A stretch of 64,000 nucleotides of DNA from Euzebya tangerina (GCF_003074135.1 NZ_PPDK01000001.1:2108001-2172000); one strand, 5' to 3'; shown: positions 1 through 9,330, numbered from the stretch's first letter. Made by a program: numbers and translations. Notes: generated by a model not told the origin, from the letters alone.

Positions 1-132
1 ACCAGTCCGCCACTGCTGCCACGCCTCCGCCGGCCCGTCCGCCCCCGCCGCACGCACCTGACCGTAGAGCCCGGCCACCTGCCGCCGGTAGTCGAGCAGG
101 GCCAGGATCTCGTCCGGTCCACCGTCATCCAT
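1..132 (-). CDS. DUF1684-like protein, N-terminal fragment
   Basis: Only the first 44 codons lie inside the window; the gene runs off its left edge. The minus strand reads from an ATG at 132 without a stop. The residues include LLDYRRQVAGLYGQVR and a nearby EAWQQWR, which resemble the start of DUF1684 proteins, where a helix with an RRxVAxLY pattern precedes an AWxxWR pattern. The function of DUF1684 is not established. The gene is divergent from rmlB, with about 100 bp between the two starts. Assignment rests on a short stretch and could be wrong. Confidence 0.5.
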   Translation of the reverse strand, partial: MDDGGPDEILALLDYRRQVAGLYGQVRAAGADGPAEAWQQWRTG

Positions 133-230
133 GGGCGAACGATAGGACACCAGTCAGACCAGCGGCCGGACAAGTACGGTGATGGGCGCAGTCACGCGAC
201 CACCCATCTCCAACCCATCGCAGCGAGGCC

Positions 231-1265
231 ATGCGCATCTTCGTCACCGGCGGCGCCGGATTCATCGGATCGAACTTCATCCGGTACGCCCTGTCACAGG
301 ACGCCGACGTCCGGATCACCAACTTCGACAAGCTGACCTACGCCGGCAACCCCGCCAACCTGGCCGACATCGAGGCCGATCCCACGACCGCCGACCGGTA
401 CACGTTCCTCAAGGGGGACATCTGCGACCACGATCACGTGACCGAGGCGATGGCCGGGCACGACGCGATCGTCAACTTCGCGGCGGAGTCCCACGTCGAC
501 CGTTCCATCACCGGCGGCGCCGAGTTCCTGGTCAACAACGTGATCGGCGCGCAGATCGTCTTCGACACCGCTCGTCACCTCGGCATCGAGCGCACGCTGC
601 ACATCTCGACCGACGAGGTGTACGGATCGATCGAGGAGCCGGACTCCTTCGTCGAGGGAGATGCGCTCGAGCCCAACTCGCCGTACTCGGTCTCGAAGGC
701 CTCCGCGGACCTGCTGGCCCGCTCCTACGGGGTGACCTACGACTTCCCGATCACCGTCACCCGGACGGCCAACAACTTCGGGCCCTTCCACTACCCCGAG
801 AAGGTCATCCCGCTCTTCGTGACCAATCTGATCGACGGGCGCCCCGTTCCCCTCTACGGCGAGGGTTCGAACGTCCGCGATTGGACCTACGTCATCGACA
901 ACGCCGCCGCCCAGTGGCTCGTGCTGACGCAGGGCACTCCGGGAGAGGTGTACAACGTCGGCGCGGGCAACGAGTTGACGAACAAGGCGCTGACCTACGC
1001 GATCCTCGACCGCTTCGACCTGCGAGACGAGGACGCCGAGGCGATGATCCAGCACGTCGCCGACCGTCCGGGCCACGACCTGCGGTACAGCGTCGACACC
1101 GCCAAGGTTCGTGCACTCGGCTGGGAACCGGCGCACAGCTTCACCGACGCGCTGGATGCAACCGTGGAGTGGTATCGCGCCAACGAGGCCTGGTGGCGGC
1201 CGCTCAAGGACAGTGGCGCCAGCGACCGCCGAGGACTGGTCGACGCCGGCAGCACCGGGACCTAG
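231..1265 (+). CDS. rmlB: dTDP-glucose 4,6-dehydratase RmlB
   Basis: This enzyme converts dTDP-glucose to dTDP-4-keto-6-deoxyglucose in the cytoplasm, the second step of dTDP-L-rhamnose synthesis. The 344 residues match the usual family length. The N-terminal Rossmann motif GGAGFIGS lies at residues 7-14, the catalytic STDEVYG loop at 126-132, and the YSVSK catalytic Tyr/Lys pair at 152-156. The start at 231 puts the beta strand of the Rossmann fold directly at the N-terminus, and a GAGG-like ribosome-binding sequence precedes it. It is six bases upstream of rmlD and probably cotranscribed with it. RmlA and RmlC are not in the window, so the pathway must be completed elsewhere. Confidence 0.95.
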   Translation: MRIFVTGGAGFIGSNFIRYALSQDADVRITNFDKLTYAGNPANLADIEADPTTADRYTFLKGDICDHDHVTEAMAGHDAIVNFAAESHVDRSITGGAEFLVNNVIGAQIVFDTARHLGIERTLHISTDEVYGSIEEPDSFVEGDALEPNSPYSVSKASADLLARSYGVTYDFPITVTRTANNFGPFHYPEKVIPLFVTNLIDGRPVPLYGEGSNVRDWTYVIDNAAAQWLVLTQGTPGEVYNVGAGNELTNKALTYAILDRFDLRDEDAEAMIQHVADRPGHDLRYSVDTAKVRALGWEPAHSFTDALDATVEWYRANEAWWRPLKDSGASDRRGLVDAGSTGT

Positions 1266-1271
1266 CCCCGC

Positions 1272-2114
1272 ATGCGCGTGCTCATCACAGGTGCCGGTGG
1301 CCAGTTGGGCACAGACCTGACATCGGTGTTCGAGTCGGCCGGCGACACCGTCACCGCGCTGGACCGTGCTGGTCTCGACATCACCGACGTCGACGCCGTC
1401 GATTCGGCGATCCAGACGACCAGCCCTGACGTGGTCATCCACTCGGCAGCCTTCACCGCCGTCGATGCGTGTGAGACCAAGACCGAACACGCCTGGTCGG
1501 TCAACACCACCGGCTCGTGGAACGTGGCCCGCGCCTGCGACACCTACGACGCGCAGATGGTCTACGTCTCGACCGACTACGTCTTCGACGGCAGCCTGGG
1601 CCGTCCGTACACCGAGTTCGACCCGACCTGTCCCGTCTCGATGTACGGCCGGACGAAGGAGGCGGGGGAGCAGAAGGTCCGTGACAGCCTCCCGCAGCAC
1701 TACATCGTCCGGACCTCCTGGGTGCACGGCGCCGCCGGAGGCAACTTCGCCAAGACGATGCTTCGCCTGGGACGGGAACGGGACGCGGTGCAGGTGGTCG
1801 ACGACCAGTGCGGCTCACCGACGTTCACCGACGACCTGGCGGCGCAGATCCGACGGCTGACGCAGACCGACGCCTACGGGACCTACCACCTCACCAACAC
1901 CGGTCACTGCACCTGGTTCGAGTTCGCCAAGCTCATCTTCGAGTTGGCCGACGTCACCGTCGACCTCACCCCGACGGACACCGCGTCGTTCGGTGCGCCG
2001 GCGCCGCGGCCGGCCTACTCGGTGCTCGACAACCTGATGAGCCGCCAGATCGGCCTGCCGGCCATGCCGGCCTGGGAGGACTCGCTGGCGCGATTGATCG
2101 AGCGGATCGCGTGA
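1272..2114 (+). CDS. rmlD: dTDP-4-dehydrorhamnose reductase RmlD
   Basis: This short-chain-type reductase makes dTDP-L-rhamnose from the 4-keto intermediate using NAD(P)H. It has 280 residues, typical for the family. The nucleotide-binding motif TGAGGQLG is at residues 6-13 and the catalytic YGRTK at 125-129. It follows rmlB by six bases and precedes a GT2 glycosyltransferase by ten, so the three genes probably form one transcript that makes and uses activated rhamnose. The GT2 may therefore be a rhamnosyltransferase; that is inferred from position only. Confidence 0.94.
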   Translation: MRVLITGAGGQLGTDLTSVFESAGDTVTALDRAGLDITDVDAVDSAIQTTSPDVVIHSAAFTAVDACETKTEHAWSVNTTGSWNVARACDTYDAQMVYVSTDYVFDGSLGRPYTEFDPTCPVSMYGRTKEAGEQKVRDSLPQHYIVRTSWVHGAAGGNFAKTMLRLGRERDAVQVVDDQCGSPTFTDDLAAQIRRLTQTDAYGTYHLTNTGHCTWFEFAKLIFELADVTVDLTPTDTASFGAPAPRPAYSVLDNLMSRQIGLPAMPAWEDSLARLIERIA

Positions 2115-2124
2115 CGAGCCACCC

Positions 2125-3018
2125 GTGAGCCGGGGTCCGAGCGGCGAGCCCGCCAGCGGGCTGATCATCGTCAACCACAACACCAAGGGTGACCTCCTGG
2201 CCTGCCTCGAGACGGCCAAGACCGCCGGCGCGGATCACGTGGTGGTGGTCGACTGCGGCTCCACGGACGGTTCCCTCACGGCCGTCGCCCGGTCCCACCC
2301 CTGGGTCATCCGGGTGGCACTGCCGAACCTCGGCTTCGGTCGTGGGGTGAATGCCGGTGTGCGGCGACTCGACATCGAGCAGCCGAGCGACGTGATCGTG
2401 GTGGCCAACGCCGACACCCGCTTCGAGCCCGAGGCCGTGCGCGACCTGGCGACCTACCTCCGGGCCAATCCCGACGTGGGCGCGGCCGGCCCCCGCGTGG
2501 TCTTCCCCGACGGCCGCCTGCAGTTCTCGGCACGGAGCTTCCCCGACATCTCCACCGCCCTGGGCCATGCGCTGTTCGGCCTGTTGCGCCCCACCAACCG
2601 CTGGACCCGGCGCTACCGCCTGACGGACTGGGATCACGAGTCGCCCCGCGACGTCGATTGGCTCTCCGGCTGCTGCGTGGCCTTCAACGCCGCGGCCTTC
2701 GACGAGGCCGGCGGCTTCGACCCCGCCTACTTCATGTTCGTGGAGGACGTGGACCTCTGCTGGCGGCTGGGGCAACTCGGCTGGCGGGTGACGTTTGCCC
2801 CCGTGACCCAGGTCACCCACGCGATCGGTGCCTCCGTCGGCAGCCGCCGGACACGGATGGTGCTCGAGCACGCACGCAGCCTGGACCGCTTCTTCGACCG
2901 GCGCTACAGCCCGGGCCTGGCCACTCGGCTGCTCATCCGCCTCGGTCTGCTGGGCTGGGCCGTGTCGGTCATCGTGTGGTCCCGAATGCAAGGTCGGACT
3001 CATGCCCAAGCTGCGTGA
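2125..3018 (+). CDS. GT2 glycosyltransferase, possible rhamnosyltransferase
   Basis: A 297-residue GT-A fold glycosyltransferase of family 2 that probably transfers a sugar from a nucleotide donor to a lipid-linked glycan at the inner face of the membrane. The N-terminal strand LIIVNHNT (13-20), the CGSTDGS nucleotide site (44-50), NADTR as the DxD-like element (95-99) and the EDVDLCWR acceptor motif (207-214) are all present. A C-terminal hydrophobic segment (LLIRLGLLGWAVSVIVW) may tether it to the membrane. The start is GTG. The position after rmlB-rmlD suggests a rhamnose donor, as for WbbL-type enzymes, but the sequence alone does not prove the donor. Confidence 0.88.
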   Translation: MSRGPSGEPASGLIIVNHNTKGDLLACLETAKTAGADHVVVVDCGSTDGSLTAVARSHPWVIRVALPNLGFGRGVNAGVRRLDIEQPSDVIVVANADTRFEPEAVRDLATYLRANPDVGAAGPRVVFPDGRLQFSARSFPDISTALGHALFGLLRPTNRWTRRYRLTDWDHESPRDVDWLSGCCVAFNAAAFDEAGGFDPAYFMFVEDVDLCWRLGQLGWRVTFAPVTQVTHAIGASVGSRRTRMVLEHARSLDRFFDRRYSPGLATRLLIRLGLLGWAVSVIVWSRMQGRTHAQAA

Positions 3019-3075
3019 GCCGATGACTAGACTGGTCCGTCTTCCCCACCTGCCCCTGACGGCTCATCTTCCCCA

Positions 3076-5484
3076 ATGAACCTGACACTCCTCCACCACC
3101 GTGTGGCCCCGCTCCTGCGTGCGCTCGTCGTCGCCGCGCTCACTCTGGCGTTGCTGGCGCTCCCGACGGTCGCCGACGCGGCCCAGGGCTTCGGCCCGAC
3201 CACGGACCTGACCGGATTCGATGACGCCGCACCGGCGCCGCCACTCGCCTCGTTCCACCAGGGCTGTTTCCCTGCCGGAGGCGCCGAGATCCCCGATCCT
3301 GAGATCCCCGAGGGCGACGCCGTGTTCGTCGGCGGCGGCTGGGGCCACGGTGCCGGCATGAGCCAGTACGGGGCGCAGGGGGCGGCCCAGCTGGGCTGCA
3401 CCTCCACCCAGATCCTGGAGACCTACTTCCCGGGTGCCAGCGTCGCCTCGACCCCAGGCGACGCGGGGATCGTGATCGGGTTGTCCTCCAGCGTCCAGAG
3501 CACGACCCTGACGGCCGAGTCCGAGCCGGTCGCGTGGGAGCTGTGCCACTACGAGACCGGCGAGTGCGAGGATCTGCCAGTTGTCCAGGACACTCGCGAT
3601 GTCTGGACGGTCCAGATCCTCGGGGACGCCAGCTACCGAATCACGGAGGGCGGTGAGGTCGTCTTCGAGGGCGGCGACTTCGAGCAGAACCTGCGCGCCC
3701 AGCTGTCGGGGAGCGACGACGACGATCGGCGTCTGGGTGTCTCGACCACGGGACACACCTACCGCTGGGGTGTGCTCCAACTCGACTCGGTGCAGTCCGC
3801 CACCTCCGCCGCGTTCCTGACACTGCACTTCGAGGAGATGGAGCGGTATCTCTTGGGGCTTGCCGAGGTGCCGTCGTCCTGGCCGGCTGCGGCGCTGGAG
3901 GCGCAGGCCATCTCCGGCCGGTCCTACGCACTATCGCGCATCGCCACGCAGGGTCTGCGCGACTCGTGCCGCTGCAACCTGCTCGCCACCCCGCAGGACC
4001 AGAACTACGAGGGCTACGACTACGAGTTGGCTGACGCCCGGGGAGGTGGCGCCTGGCGCGCGGGTGTCGAGGCAACGAGCGGCACCATGCTGGCCTACGA
4101 GGGGCAGCCGGCGGAGACGTTCTACTCCTCGAGCCATGGCGGGTTCAGCGAGTCGGCCCGGTTCGTCTTCGGCGGTGAGGTCCCCTACACCGCACCGGTT
4201 GACGACTCCCGTTGGGATCTGGCGAGCAGCAACCCACGCCGACGGTGGACCAGCGCGGTGAGTGCCGCAGAGCTCGGTGCCGCCGCCGGCGTCGGTGTGG
4301 CCACCGACATCGAGCTGCTGGAACCCCGCGGCGCCGGGGGCCGGGTGGGTCACCCCAGCCGGGGCTACGGCGGTGTCCAGGTGACCGGCACGGACGGGCA
4401 GGTGGTCCTGACCGGCGATGACGTCCGGCGCGCGTTCGGTCTCTTCTCGACGCTCTACGACGTGATCGACAACCTCTCTGGCGAAGCCGGGACTCCGGAG
4501 CCCGACCCACCCGGCATCCCCGATCCCGAGATCCCCGAGCCCGCCGATCCCAACGCACCGGGCTTGGTCCGGGCCGCCGGGCAGAGCCGCATCGACACCG
4601 CCGTCCAGGTGAGTCGGTTGGAGTGGGACACCGCCCCCGCGGTTGTCCTGAGCGCAGCCGACCGCTTTCCCGATGCGCTGGCCGGCGTCCGGCTGGCGGC
4701 CACGCTGGAGGCGCCCCTGCTGCTGACCGACTCGACCCAGCTCTCCTCTGCGGTGGCAGCCGAACTCGAGCGCCTCGAGACCGACACGGTCTGGTTGCTG
4801 GGCGGCTCGGCCGCGTTGTCCAGTCAGGTTCGCAGCGCCATCGAGGCCCTGGACATCCACACCCGGCGGCTGTCGGGGCCGGACCGGTTCGCGACGGCCG
4901 CAGCCATTGCCACCGCCGCGACCGTGACGTCGGAGGAGGTGACGGTCGCCCTCGGGTCCGACTGGCCCGATGCCGTGTCGGCGTCGTCTCTGGCCGCCTT
5001 GGCTGATGGCCCGCCGACCCTCCTCGTCCAGCCGGACTCGGTCCCCGAGGCCACGGTCCGCGCCATTCGTGACCTGCAGGCCGAGCGGGCCTCCATCGTG
5101 GGTGGGAGCGCCGTCATCAGCGCGGCAGTGGAGGCGGAACTCCGAGTCCTGGGGCTGGAGGTGACCCGACTGGCCGGTCCCGACCGCTTCGCCACGGCCG
5201 CTGCCGTCGCCGGCGCGGCGCTCGAGCGACGTGCGGCGGAGGAGGTTCCCGTGATCGTGGCAGCCGGGAGTGGCTTCCCCGATGCGCTCGCCGCCGGGGC
5301 CCTGGCTGGCCGAATGGGCGGCGTGCTGGTGCTGGCCCCCGCAGTCCAGCTCTCCGACGGCGCCGCCACAGGTTCGTTCATCGAGGCCAACGCCGACGTC
5401 CTCAGCGGCGGCGTCGTGGTCGGCGGGACCGGTGTGATCTCCCGGGAGGTGGAGCAGGCGCTCGAGGATCGGATCGGCGACTGA
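3076..5484 (+). CDS. Secreted SpoIID/LytB-domain protein with three CWB2 repeats
   Basis: An 802-residue exported protein. A signal peptide covers about residues 1-35. A SpoIID/LytB domain follows, with the characteristic GGGWGHGAGMSQYGAQG stretch at about 86-102 and the conserved ALEAQAISGRSYAL helix near 275. SpoIID is a lytic transglycosylase acting on denuded glycan in endospore formers; SpoIID-like domains also occur in non-sporulating bacteria, where the role is unclear. Three CWB2 repeats occupy about 500-802, each with the xxDRFATAAAxA and GGxxxIS patterns, and should anchor it to a wall polymer. The linker phrase IPDPEIPE occurs twice (about 72-79 and again before the CWB2 part). A TAGACT hexamer at 3028-3033 could be a -10 box, with no clear -35. 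Confidence 0.9.
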   Translation: MNLTLLHHRVAPLLRALVVAALTLALLALPTVADAAQGFGPTTDLTGFDDAAPAPPLASFHQGCFPAGGAEIPDPEIPEGDAVFVGGGWGHGAGMSQYGAQGAAQLGCTSTQILETYFPGASVASTPGDAGIVIGLSSSVQSTTLTAESEPVAWELCHYETGECEDLPVVQDTRDVWTVQILGDASYRITEGGEVVFEGGDFEQNLRAQLSGSDDDDRRLGVSTTGHTYRWGVLQLDSVQSATSAAFLTLHFEEMERYLLGLAEVPSSWPAAALEAQAISGRSYALSRIATQGLRDSCRCNLLATPQDQNYEGYDYELADARGGGAWRAGVEATSGTMLAYEGQPAETFYSSSHGGFSESARFVFGGEVPYTAPVDDSRWDLASSNPRRRWTSAVSAAELGAAAGVGVATDIELLEPRGAGGRVGHPSRGYGGVQVTGTDGQVVLTGDDVRRAFGLFSTLYDVIDNLSGEAGTPEPDPPGIPDPEIPEPADPNAPGLVRAAGQSRIDTAVQVSRLEWDTAPAVVLSAADRFPDALAGVRLAATLEAPLLLTDSTQLSSAVAAELERLETDTVWLLGGSAALSSQVRSAIEALDIHTRRLSGPDRFATAAAIATAATVTSEEVTVALGSDWPDAVSASSLAALADGPPTLLVQPDSVPEATVRAIRDLQAERASIVGGSAVISAAVEAELRVLGLEVTRLAGPDRFATAAAVAGAALERRAAEEVPVIVAAGSGFPDALAAGALAGRMGGVLVLAPAVQLSDGAATGSFIEANADVLSGGVVVGGTGVISREVEQALEDRIGD

Positions 5485-5487
5485 CGC

Positions 5488-5506
5488 CGACGCTGCCCCG
5501 GCGTCG
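5488..5506. terminator. Weak hairpin between convergent genes
   Basis: A 6-bp perfect stem, CGACGC at 5488-5493 and GCGTCG at 5501-5506, with a 7-nt loop lies in the 25-bp gap between convergent genes. There is no U tract. It may act as a bidirectional terminator. Confidence 0.35.
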
Positions 5507-5509
5507 TGC

Positions 5510-6475
5510 CTAGAGCCGGTTCGCCCGCACCCACGCCACGGTCCGGGCCAGTCCCTCGTCCACGGGGACTTGTGCGTGCCAGTCCAGCTCCCGCTCGGCC
5601 AGCGACGTGTCCGGCCGACGGACCCTCGGGTCATCGATCGGCGCAGGCTGGTGCACGATCCTCGACGTCGAGTCGCAGGTGCGGATGATGCGCTCGGCGA
5701 GGTCGAGGATGGTCATCTCGTGTGGGTTGCCGATGTTGACCGGTGTGTCGCCGTAGTCGCTGGAGAGCAAGCGGAGCAGACCCTCGACCAGATCGTCGAC
5801 GAAGCACAGCGAGCGCGTCTGCATGCCATCGCCGAACACCGTGATGTCCTCGCCACGGAGGGCCTGCCCGATGAAGGTGGGCACGGCCCGGCCGTCGTCC
5901 ATCCGCATGAACGGGCCGAACGTATTGAAGATCCTCGGGACCCGGACATCCAGGCCGTGATAGCTGTGATAGGCGTAGGTGAGGGCCTCGGCGTAGCGCT
6001 TCGCCTCGTCGTAGACCCCGCGCGGACCGACGGGGTTGACGTTGCCCCAGTAGGTCTCCGGCTGCGGGTGCACCTCGGGATCGCCGTACACCTCGCTGGT
6101 CGACGCGAGCATGAACCGGGCGGTCTTGTTCCGCGCCAGCCCCAGGGCCTTGTGCGTACCCAGGCCGCCGACCTTCATCGTCTGGATCGGCATCTGCAGG
6201 TAGTCGATGGGGGAGGCGGGGGAGGCCCAGTGCAGGACGAAGTCGACCTCGCCGCCGATGTGGAGATACTCGGTGACGTCGTAGTTCATGAACCGGAACC
6301 GGCTGTGGCCGAACAGGTCGTCGATGTTCCCCGCGCGTCCCGTGGAGAGGTTGTCGAGGACGATGACGTGGGCGCCGAGCTCGATCAGCCTCCGCGAGAG
6401 GTGCGAGCCGAGGAACCCGGCACCGCCGGTGATCACCGTTGTGGAGCCGTCGAACTGCGTGAAGTCGTAACCCAT
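5510..6475 (-). CDS. UDP-glucuronate decarboxylase-like NAD-dependent epimerase/dehydratase
   Basis: A 321-residue extended short-chain dehydrogenase. [10 protein letters not shown] marks the Rossmann loop at the N-terminus, STSEVYGDP the catalytic Ser/Thr loop and YDEAKR the catalytic Tyr/Lys pair. The run [18 protein letters not shown] and the phrase [12 protein letters not shown] are close to UDP-xylose synthases (UXS), which oxidise and decarboxylate UDP-glucuronate to UDP-xylose. Related 4,6-dehydratases share parts of these motifs, so the substrate is inferred. It would supply another nucleotide sugar for the nearby glycosyltransferases. It is divergent from the gene at 6570, with a 94-bp shared promoter region. 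Confidence 0.85.
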   Translation of the reverse strand: MGYDFTQFDGSTTVITGGAGFLGSHLSRRLIELGAHVIVLDNLSTGRAGNIDDLFGHSRFRFMNYDVTEYLHIGGEVDFVLHWASPASPIDYLQMPIQTMKVGGLGTHKALGLARNKTARFMLASTSEVYGDPEVHPQPETYWGNVNPVGPRGVYDEAKRYAEALTYAYHSYHGLDVRVPRIFNTFGPFMRMDDGRAVPTFIGQALRGEDITVFGDGMQTRSLCFVDDLVEGLLRLLSSDYGDTPVNIGNPHEMTILDLAERIIRTCDSTSRIVHQPAPIDDPRVRRPDTSLAERELDWHAQVPVDEGLARTVAWVRANRL

Positions 6476-6569
6476 CGGCGGCGAAGCGTACCGGTCAGCC
6501 TACGGGTGCCCGGACTACTCTTGGACGCGCCCGACCACCCATGCCGAGACACACCAGAGAGTTCCAGCG

Positions 6570-7502
6570 ATGAGCAACCAGCCCCCACCTGGATGGGGAG
6601 AAGGCAGCCAGCCCGGCCAGCCGGGGTATCCGCAGCAACCGCCCTACCAGCCCCAGGGTGGCGGGTACGGCGGTCAGCCGCAGGGACCCGGTCAGTACGG
6701 ACAAGGTGGGTACGGACCCGGCGGGTATGGCCCCGGCGGCCCGGGCGGACAGGGTCAGCCCCCACCTGGCTACGGCGGACAGCAGCAGCCGTACGGCGGC
6801 GGATACGGTCCTCCGCCAGGGTTCAACCAGCCGCCGAAGAAGAGCAAGGCGGGGTGGATCATCGGCGGCGTGCTCGCGCTGATCGTGCTCGGCATCATCG
6901 CTGCCGCCGTCGTCATCTTCGTGGCAGCGGACAACCCGGAGACCGTGGTGACCGCACCAGCCTCAGCCTCAGCCTCACCCTCGGCGGCCGCACCGGCCAA
7001 CCCCCCTGGGACGGCCACGGACGCGCCGACGGACCCGGCCACACCCGCCCCCGCGACGCCGACGGACCCCGGGACCGACGCACCAGCGGCACCGCCGGCA
7101 CCCTCGCCGGGTGCAACGGTCCCCGGTGTGGAGCAGTCGGTCTTCGAGTTGGCGGTCGGAACGTGCTTCAACAACCCCGGCACAGCCGACGAGATCGAGA
7201 ACGTCGCGGAGGTCCCCTGCGAGACGCCGCACGACAACGAGGTGTTCGCCTTGGTCGACTTCCCCGGTGCCGACGGCGAACCGTTCCCCGGTCGCGAACC
7301 CATCCAGCAGTTCGCGGACGAGCAGTGCCGCGGCGCCCTGTTCAGCGACTACGTCGGCAGCGAGTACCTGGAGTCGCGCTACTTCGTGAGCCAGCTGACA
7401 CCGACCGAGGGCTCGTGGGACCAGGGGGATCGTGAGATCGTCTGCATCCTGTTCTCGAGCGGCGAGCAGTTGAGTGGTTCGGTGCGCGGTGCCGGTGACT
7501 GA
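6570..7502 (+). CDS. Gly/Pro/Gln-rich membrane protein with septum-formation domain
   Basis: A 310-residue single-pass protein. Residues 1-90 are a low-complexity cytoplasmic tail rich in Gly, Pro, Gln and Tyr with GYGPGGYGPGG-type repeats. A single membrane helix (IIGGVLALIVLGIIAAAVVIFVA) spans about 97-119. An Ala/Pro/Thr-rich linker leads to an extracellular domain (about 185-310) with conserved Cys pairs (VGTCFN, VPCETPHDNEVFAL, EQCRG, IVCILF) that fits the actinobacterial septum-formation domain family. Such proteins are thought to act near division sites; no enzyme activity is known. An AGAGAG ribosome-binding sequence precedes the ATG. Confidence 0.8.
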   Translation: MSNQPPPGWGEGSQPGQPGYPQQPPYQPQGGGYGGQPQGPGQYGQGGYGPGGYGPGGPGGQGQPPPGYGGQQQPYGGGYGPPPGFNQPPKKSKAGWIIGGVLALIVLGIIAAAVVIFVAADNPETVVTAPASASASPSAAAPANPPGTATDAPTDPATPAPATPTDPGTDAPAAPPAPSPGATVPGVEQSVFELAVGTCFNNPGTADEIENVAEVPCETPHDNEVFALVDFPGADGEPFPGREPIQQFADEQCRGALFSDYVGSEYLESRYFVSQLTPTEGSWDQGDREIVCILFSSGEQLSGSVRGAGD

Positions 7503-7519
7503 AGCACGGTGACGGCCCG

Positions 7520-8890
7520 GTGACCGAGCAGCTGTTCGAGCCCGACACCGGAGAGGCGCACAGCACCACCGAGCCGCCGGGCCAGCCACTCGCGGCCCGT
7601 CTGCGACCGCAGACCCTGGACGAGGTCGTTGGCCAGGCCCACCTGATCGGACCCGATGGGCCGGTCAGGAAGGCGCTGGAACGAGGGCGGATCCCCTCGA
7701 TGATCCTGTGGGGCCCACCCGGGACCGGCAAGACGACCCTGGCCGGGGTGATCGCGGCGGAGTACGGCGCCGCCATGACCGTGCTGTCCGCCGTCACGGC
7801 CGGCGTGAAGGACGTCAGGGCGGCCGTGACGGAGGCCGGGGAGCGTCGTCGACGCGTGGGCCGCGCGACCGTGCTGTTCATCGACGAGATCCACCGGTTC
7901 AACAAGGCACAGCAGGACGCCCTGCTGCCGTCCGTCGAGGCCGGCGACGTCACCCTGATCGGGGCCACCACGGAGAACCCGAGCTTCGAGGTCAACTCCG
8001 CCCTGCTGTCCCGCAGCATCCTCTACCGGCTGGAGCCGCTTCCCGACGACGATCTACGGGTCCTCATCGAGCGGGGGCTCGACCGCCTCAACGAGCCGGT
8101 CGAGGGCGAGGCTGCCGCGGCCCTCACCATGGCGGCCGAGGCCCGGACCGCCCTGATCCACGCGGCGGACGGCGACGCGCGGGTGCTGCTCACCGGCCTG
8201 GAGGCTGCGGCCGCGCTGGTCGAGCAGGACGCCACGATCAGTGCCGAGGTCGTCACCGCGGCGCTGGCGCAACCCCACCTCCGCTACGACAAGACCGGCG
8301 ACAACCACTACGACCAGGTCAGCGCGTTCATCAAGTCCATGCGGGGCTCGGACCCGGACGCCGCGCTGTACTGGCTGATCCGCATGTTGACCCAGGGGGA
8401 GGACCCGCGGTTCCTGGCTCGTCGCATGGTGATCCTGGCATCGGAGGACGTGGGCCTCGCCGATCCCCAAGCGCTCAACGTGGCCGTCAACGCCTTCGAC
8501 GCCCTGGACCGGGTGGGCCTGCCCGAAGCCCGATTCGCCCTGGCGGAGGCCTGCCTCTACCTCTCCCTCACCCCGAAGTCCAACTCCGTCACCACGGCAC
8601 TGGCGGCCGCCGATGAGGCCGTGGCACGTCTCGGCAACGCCCCGGTGCCGCCAGCACTGCGGGACGCCCACTACAAGGGCGCGAGGAAGCTCGGGCACGG
8701 GGTCGGCTACCGCTATCCCCACAACGATCCCAGCGGCTGGGTCGAGCAGCAGTACGGCCCGGATCGCCTCGGTCGCCTCTACTCGCCCGGCGAGCACGGG
8801 CACGAGCCCCGGATCAACGCGTGGCGCGACTCGCGACGCGACGATCCCGACACCTACCATCCTGGTCATGGCAGAGACCACGACGCCTGA
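7520..8890 (+). CDS. rarA: Replication-associated recombination protein RarA (MgsA)
   Basis: A 456-residue AAA+ ATPase that acts at stalled replication forks and interacts with SSB in well-studied homologues. The Walker A motif is GPPGTGKTT, Walker B is FIDEIHRFN with the DEIH form typical of the family, and sensor 1 is the GATTENPSF phrase. The C-terminal MgsA tetramerisation region follows, with a DNHYDQVSAFIKSMRGSDPD stretch and a HYKGARKLGHG motif near the end. The start is GTG, 17 bases after the previous stop. Its last 23 bases overlap the next gene. Confidence 0.95.
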   Translation: MTEQLFEPDTGEAHSTTEPPGQPLAARLRPQTLDEVVGQAHLIGPDGPVRKALERGRIPSMILWGPPGTGKTTLAGVIAAEYGAAMTVLSAVTAGVKDVRAAVTEAGERRRRVGRATVLFIDEIHRFNKAQQDALLPSVEAGDVTLIGATTENPSFEVNSALLSRSILYRLEPLPDDDLRVLIERGLDRLNEPVEGEAAAALTMAAEARTALIHAADGDARVLLTGLEAAAALVEQDATISAEVVTAALAQPHLRYDKTGDNHYDQVSAFIKSMRGSDPDAALYWLIRMLTQGEDPRFLARRMVILASEDVGLADPQALNVAVNAFDALDRVGLPEARFALAEACLYLSLTPKSNSVTTALAAADEAVARLGNAPVPPALRDAHYKGARKLGHGVGYRYPHNDPSGWVEQQYGPDRLGRLYSPGEHGHEPRINAWRDSRRDDPDTYHPGHGRDHDA

Positions 8891-9326
8891 GCCGACCACC
8901 GTGATCGTCAGCGGATACTTCAATCCGCTCCACATCGGCCACCTCCGCTACCTGCAGGCCGGTGCGGCTGCTGGCGACAGGTTGATCGTGATCGTCAACA
9001 ACGACCTCCAGCAGCAGTTGAAGAAGGGCAGGGTCATCATGTCCGCCGAGGACCGCCGGGAGATCGTCGCGGCTCTCGGCATGGTCGATGAGGCGGTGAT
9101 CGCGATCGACCAGGACCCGACGGTCGTGGCGACGATCGAGTCCATCGCCCAACGCGAGACCGGTGCCCGCCTGGTGTTCGGCAACGGTGGCGACCGGGAC
9201 TCGGCTGCGGAGGTGCCCGAGCAGACGGTCTGTGACCGCTACAGCATCGAGATGGTCTTCGACATGGGCGGGACGGAGAAGGCGGACTCCTCGACCCGGA
9301 TCAACGCCGCGATGGCCTCGGAGTAG
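8868..9326 (+). CDS. Cytidylyltransferase-like nucleotidyltransferase
   Basis: A 152-residue protein of the nucleotidylyl transferase superfamily, which joins a nucleotide to a phosphorylated sugar, polyol or similar substrate. The diagnostic HIGH motif follows the first strand in VIVSGYFNPLHIGHLRYL, and a KKGR phrase and late SSTRIN motif correspond to the nucleotide-binding lysine and the ISSTxxR motif. Related enzymes are RfaE-C, TagD and Ect. No partner kinase lies beside it, so the substrate is unknown. I chose the ATG at 8868 because the upstream frame is the antiphase of rarA and the GYFNPLHxGH strand begins just after it. The gene overlaps rarA by 23 bases. Confidence 0.8.
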   Translation: MAETTTPEPTTVIVSGYFNPLHIGHLRYLQAGAAAGDRLIVIVNNDLQQQLKKGRVIMSAEDRREIVAALGMVDEAVIAIDQDPTVVATIESIAQRETGARLVFGNGGDRDSAAEVPEQTVCDRYSIEMVFDMGGTEKADSSTRINAAMASE

Positions 9327-9330
9327 TCGG

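Noticed and set aside
862-880. tRNA-like GGTTCGAA motif
   Set aside because: It lies inside rmlB in frame and has no surrounding cloverleaf. I found no tRNA or rRNA gene elsewhere.
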